Shown here: positions 59,094 to 64,000 of the stretch, piece after piece
How positions within the stretch are numbered: the first letter of the stretch is position 1
How the letters are laid out: the number at the start of each line of letters is the position of its first letter
NCBI GenBank assembly: GCA_903813345.2
Contig: CAIIXF020000001.1
Location: 37,419,366-37,483,365, forward strand
Length of the DNA: 64,000 nt
Origin: Owenia fusiformis
Lineage: Eukaryota; Annelida; Polychaeta; Sabellida; Oweniidae
Direction of reading: 5' to 3'
Notes under the pieces: generated by a model
What the model was told of the DNA's origin: nothing
What the model saw: only the letters and a program-made list of their open reading frames with translations
The model's database searches: none
Translations under genes and position numbers: made by a program

Positions 59094-59810
59094 TTAAGAG
59101 CCAGAGCCATTTTTGTGGTTCACTAGAATGACAAAAAAGCACTTGCATCTTTTTGTTGAGCACTGTTGTTTGCAGCTGCATTTTACTAGCATTTGGCATG
59201 CATATGGAGCTTGGGCAATGTTTTCCATACTGGCACCCAAATTATTTTCCCAGCCTTTGTGGTAATGGATTCCCAACTCAATTGTGAGGGTGAAGCGAGG
59301 ACTGACAAAGGTATACTTGTCTGGAACCAACTTATGCAACTTATGGTGGGATGTTCTTATGGTGGGATGAGACACATAGTCCTATCATGTCAAAGGGCAG
59401 CTGCAATTTCATGGGAAGTGAGATATCTCTAATTTTTTACTTTTCCAAAAGCTATCCATTTTTGAACTTAGATTTCTGATAATATACTGAACTGGTACTC
59501 AGCAAACATATTGACAAGGTCAAAAAAAAACAAAAAAAAACAGGTGATAAGATTGCTCATTGACTGGAGATAAAGAGGGAAATTTCCCTCTCTGATAGCC
59601 CACACTTAGTTAAGGCACAGTATTTCATTTCAAATAATCTGAAACCAAAACTTAAGTACTGGTACATTCTGTTGGTCAGCACACCATTCATCAAACTCTT
59701 TATCACTTTATCATCTAGATTCTGGATAGTGTGTATGTAGTATAGGCTCTCTTTAGAATTTAGAGACTGCAGGCTGTGACTGTGGCGGCCCTTCTGGTTC
59801 CGGTTCAAAC
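59094..59810 (-). pseudogene. Broken copy of the CXC-type ORF, right arm
   Basis: Inverted counterpart. 59808-59557 encodes LMNGVLTNRMYQYLSFGFRL and EREISLFISS; 59375-59094 encodes MSHPTIRTSHHKLHKLVPDK, HYHKGWENNLGASMENIAQA, then VKCSCKQQCSTKRCKC, a C-x-C-x3-C-x4-C-x-C pattern like the first half of a CXC domain. Confidence 0.55.
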
Positions 59811-60573
59811 CATGAAAGAGGTTAAATAGCCTAAATGTTCACTGGTACTGGTATATTCTGTTGGTCAGCACACCATTCATCAAACTGTTTAGGCACTGGG
59901 TCAGCACACCATTCATCAAACTGTTTAAGCACATCATCATCTAAATTCTGGAAACTTGTATCTGTAGCATAGGTTCTCTTCAGGAGAAAATAGAGACTCG
60001 ACATACATGTACATAGAATAGTGGATACATGTTGTAGATCTGGGACATTTGTTGCTTGCTTTCTTCTTCTAAACAGGGTTGTGATATGGTGTAAGCCTTT
60101 AAAAAGTCAAATGCAAAGATTAATTTTAGCACCTAACATCAAAAAGATATCTGGTGTTATCCAGAAAACTGAATTACATTCATTTGTTCAACCCATGATA
60201 GAGATTTAATAAGCTAAATGTTCAAGGTACAAAAAGTGGGCGTCGCCTATGATTAGTCTTTAACAATGATGGAAATCAATGATAAATCATCTTGTTATGT
60301 TTGCAAAATTTCTTTACCTTGAAAATAGCACTCTAAAACTGTAGTATGACCATATTCAAAGAAATTTAAAAAAAAATTCCTATATCTCCCCACCCCCATG
60401 GGATTTGGTGGGAGGGGGTTCTTACTATTTTTTGATCATTCTAGTGGACCACAAAAATGGCTCTGGCTCTTAAATCAAAGGGAATGGTATTCTGATGATA
60501 TGTGGAAAGTTTCATGCTTCGTTCCATGAATGAACTGTTTGCCTGTTTTCTTGCACTATTGATCTCACTATTA

Positions 60574-61905
60574 CCCTTGAAAACAAGTGAGTTATATTCT
60601 CTGCAGGGTTGCCTTGGACTTAAGCTTTAGTCTTTAGGACCTTCTTTTACATTTTTCACATTCGTTACATTAATATTCCTATATTTGATAAGAATTACAA
60701 TAAACCCATTTTAATAGGAAAGTAGTTGTTATTGTTCAATCTTTTTTGGCAATGGTATCGTGCTAAATGGATACTGGACTGAATCGACATGATGTCAATG
60801 ATTTGGGTCAAAATTATCAATTTGATTTTCATGTAGACGTGATTTTACCTTTTTATGGGCAAGGAAGATTTTTTCAACGAGAGATTACTCAAATTCGATT
60901 AAAATTTATATGTTAAGTTGCCTAAGAGTATCTTCTCAAGCAAGTAAAATGAATATGAAAGGGACCGCTACATATCATGTTTTTCAGTTCACTTTTTTGG
61001 GACACTCGATATATTGTTCGAGTTTATGATTAAATAGCAAACTTTGATATTTGTCATCATTAAAGTAACCAATATTTTCGATACATACATCATGGTCATG
61101 ATTGATTGTTGGCAACAAAATTAAACACATTAATTGTCGTTGATATCAACAAATATGTCGCAGGCTTTAGAGTAAAGTAAAGGCCCAAGTCGGTATTTTT
61201 TACTTATCTGATCTTGAATTATTACCGGCGGTCAAGATAAGTAAAAGAGACCGACTTGGGCAAGGCTAGCTTTAGAGGAATAACAGAATTTGAATTCGGA
61301 CGGAATTGGTTCAATTTTTATGCTGATGCCTTCGGGACATGTTTATTTGCTGAAGAAGCGATTTCAAAAACAACCGCTGAATTCAAAATGGCTGTCTTGT
61401 TTAAAAAAAAATTTGGTCAGATTCTATGTGCCAGCGCCTGATTGGCATTGGGCTCTGATCGGGGCTATTGTCAAGAAGGAATGCTGAATTCAAAATGGCA
61501 CCATTTATCAGTAAAAACCAAATTTTCTGATAACACAAACTAAATTTTATATACTAATGCCCTGTGGTCTTCAGACTACTCCAAAATTGATTTATAACAC
61601 GAAAAAATCGATCCACTTGTATTTGATGATTTTGCTTGTACACAGGTGGATTCACTGACAACTCTTGGCTTTCACTTTACCTCACTTCTCACTTTTTGTT
61701 TGCAATACCAATGAATAAATAAGTTGCATTGACATGGACTATCCACCACATCTGTTTACACAATTAATCGTATTAAGCTCACTGAATATTAATATTGATT
61801 CCATGAAGCCTTTCAAATAACAAATCTATTATATCAACAAGTATATATCTGATTATTGGAAGCTAATCTCTAAGGGATTCGCCTGCGAAGAGGGGAGAAA
61901 AGTGA
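60574..61905. other. Gene-free stretch with one hairpin
   Basis: No gene seen. At 61180-61262 GCCCAAGTCGGT and ACCGACTTGGGC flank an inner ttacttat/ataagtaa pair, a hairpin of about 80 nt. Confidence 0.5.
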
Positions 61906-61987
61906 ATGGCGGGGTTGATGAATACCATTCAAGTTGGTCTATTTCTCGTGAGCTGTCTCCAAGTCATATCCGGCAATCACCAACATG
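61906..61987 (+). CDS. First exon of a secreted or membrane protein (signal peptide), continues off the right edge
   Basis: ATG at 61906 opens 27 codons, MAGLMNTIQVGLFLVSCLQV then ISGNHQHG. There is a short N-region, a hydrophobic core and a small-residue cleavage site near SG/NH, so it fits a signal peptide. Donor CATG/GTAAAT, phase 1, the usual phase after a signal-peptide exon. An in-frame alternative reading adds 35 codons into the intron. No further exon was found by eye up to 64000. The mature product is unknown. Confidence 0.55.
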
Positions 61988-62550
61988 GTAAATACATGTA
62001 CAGTACTAAACTCAATTGTTATATGTTATTAATGAAAGATATTACGTACTTGCCGTTGTACATAATTATGGAATATTTGTTACTTTACCAATGATTTATC
62101 AGATTTTGATTTGACAGCACTTTGTTAAGGTCATGACATTGTGCATTAATTCTTCCGACGAATGAAAATAATACAAGCACTTTATTGTTTAGACAATATG
62201 CTAATTTTGTGAAATACCCAATATGTTCCATATATATGAGCAACATTGTACTATACCTAAGTTGTTACTGTCAATAACGATGATAAAGTAAGTGCTGCAT
62301 ATAATGTCTGCACAACTGGAAACCAATGATGTGAAACTAATATCCTATGTTAAGACACTAATTCAATAATTCAGTATATGTTTACAATGGTACGCTGTGA
62401 GTATATAATTAATATGTGTGTATCCATCTCATAATTTTATACATGTAGATGCAATGTATACGATGTTTCGAAGTAAAATATATCAAAACCTTTTGAAACA
62501 ATAATCATACGCTGATAGTGTGCGCCGAATAGTCCCGATGACAATAGGGA

Positions 62551-62885
62551 GTTTAAAGAGAGAATCAGATATAGCAAGCAGGCTAAACAAAAAATTGTCT
62601 CAATTTTAGAATATTTTTGTCTCATGTCATCATTCCTTGTCATGTCTATTTTCTAAAGATGACAAAAGTGCATACTTTATTCAAGGAAAACTAAAGATTT
62701 TTACAATAATGTATTATTTTTCACCCATTTTTGCACTTTGAATAATTAATAACTTCACCAATTCATAACATATTGTGAATCTTTTGGGAGATATTGTATT
62801 TGATATTGTAAGGAATAGATTGGTAGGTCAATTATAAAAGTTGCTTTTAATTTTGTCACCCCCTATAGATGTGATTCTGCCTTTA
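62551..62885. mobile_element. MITE-like element, copy 2
   Basis: Homologous to 32052-32395. Ends AGAGAGAATCAGAT...TGTGATTCTGCCT, flanked on both sides by TTAA (about 62547 and 62884), the piggyBac-type target. Confidence 0.75.
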
Positions 62886-62889
62886 AGCT

Positions 62890-64000
62890 TGCAAATATAA
62901 TCGAAACGCCAACCTATACGTATGACAAATAGTTAAATAGTTTAGTTAAAAACACTGCAAGAATAAACTCCCTAATGTCAGGAATGAAGTACTTCATGTA
63001 CGTACTTTTAATGGGGTCTTAGTAGGGTGGGGGAAAATGAGTGACACTGAAATTTATTCACAGCTGACACCTTAAAACAAATTACTTCAGATTAACAATA
63101 TCCCAGCAAATTATAAGGGATCACTTACATTTCTTTTATAATCATATTGGTGTCAATGTTGTTCATTGTTTTGTATTATCAACTGTTTTTTCTAAAAGTA
63201 AAAAGTATATTTGTTCATAGAGACCACATCCTCGTTCGACGATTGCTAATCACCACGGATCAACTGGTGTATCAATGAAATGCATACTCTCCTCTGTCAA
63301 ACAGTTTAATGAAATCAATTGGACGTGTTCATCTTCTACATGCATCCACAAACATGTATTCTGTTTTATTTTATCACACCTGAACACATAGCTAAAGGTA
63401 TGCCTAGTTGTGGCCAATCAAAACACAGCATTTTATATAATTGCAAGTGGAAAGTTATCAATCACGCTATTTTTAGATTCCTGTGAAACTGATTACATCA
63501 ATTTTATAGTTGTTTCGATTTTTATTTTATGTTTTTTAAATTGATATGCTGACCTATATAATATAGTAGCCCCGACAGAATTGTTCAATGGTCACTTTTT
63601 CTTTAATAACTTTTTAAATTTTCAGTATTATCAAAATATATTTGAAAACTAGAGTAAAATTCTGACATACAAAAAAAATATTTCAGGAACGTCTCTTAAT
63701 TTATTGATATTATAGGCGTTCATAGTATGAGTGACGCAAATACATAATTCACCAATTTGTCTCATATTTGTTCAAAATGGCGGCATATTTTGTGGTTTGA
63801 ATGTTCAGTTAAAATTAATATTTAAGAAATGGCATAGGCCTATGAAGTCATGCAGACTGCTGCTTTGGTATGAGGTAATGACTGCATTTATAACCTGCAT
63901 ATATATGACTTGTATGTATACCAGTACTTAACAAGGTTTGTACATTGTATGTCCAGTATATTGGTAAGGTCGCAGGACTTACGTTTTTTGGCCATTCCAT
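62890..64000. other. Gene-free stretch to the right edge
   Basis: Presumably the first intron of the signal-peptide gene; no exon or repeat recognised. Confidence 0.35.

Larger units (their letters stand above)
57086..60573. mobile_element. Large inverted repeat (3.5 kb) with captured gene fragments
   Basis: The left arm from gagatcaatagtgcaa and gaacgaagcgtgaaac returns inverted at 60500-60573. Inner segments match in turn: ccctcccaccaaatcccatg (57232; inverted at 60398), gtcatgggcgacgcccactt (57400, 57935; inverted near 58905, 60235), and gcagtctctaaattctc (58040; inverted near 59765). Centre near 58.8 kb. Confidence 0.85.

Overview
This is a piece of an intron-rich, AT-rich animal nuclear genome. 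Coding exons are short, with GT-AG introns, and sit in a sea of inverted repeats, tandem repeats and retroelement debris. Protein sequences and repeat style (foldback elements, repeats with tandem cores, tRNA-Leu-primed LTR elements, palindrome arrays) suggest a marine invertebrate, probably a lophotrochozoan such as a mollusc. The species cannot be read from the sequence.

Layout: 119-1470 (minus) is the 5' part of a mitochondrial methionine aminopeptidase gene (METAP1D type), running off the left edge. 1721-6458 is a young LTR retrotransposon with near-identical LTRs, a tRNA-Leu primer site, a 4-bp target duplication and almost no pol. 6600-7395 is non-LTR retrotransposon debris. 7.4-15.6 kb holds a 117-bp inverted pair, a tRNA-like relic, a palindromic mini-array, an 851-bp near-perfect foldback element with 5-bp target duplication, and two tandem arrays (about 135 and 145 bp).

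15797-42381 (plus) is the main gene, an RNF216/TRIAD3-type RING-IBR-RING E3 ubiquitin ligase. I could thread 17 coding exons, all phase-compatible except for one frameshift inside the largest exon. Its first coding exon lies further upstream and was not found. Its introns hold foldbacks at 19.83-20.73 and 20.96-24.56 kb, a 5-kb palindrome at 29.9-35.0 kb, a tandem-core element at 37.26-39.66 kb and a 5'-truncated LINE at 39.9-41.7 kb.

42.4-61.9 kb is mostly non-coding. It holds a second copy of the tandem-core element, two arrays built on the same 16-bp palindrome (TGTCTGAATTCAGACA) 11 kb apart, a small three-exon minus-strand ORF with an internal TGA, a few weak plus-strand exon candidates, a truncated foldback related to the one at 19.8 kb, an inverted repeat around a fresh 374-bp tandem duplication, and a 3.5-kb inverted repeat carrying broken copies of a cysteine-rich (CXC-like) ORF. 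At 61906-61987 (plus) a signal-peptide first exon opens a gene running off the right edge.

The genes do not form a pathway: METAP1D trims mitochondrial N-terminal Met, and RNF216 is a ubiquitin ligase. The notable theme is the density of long inverted repeats, several inside RNF216 introns and so possibly transcribed into long hairpin RNA.
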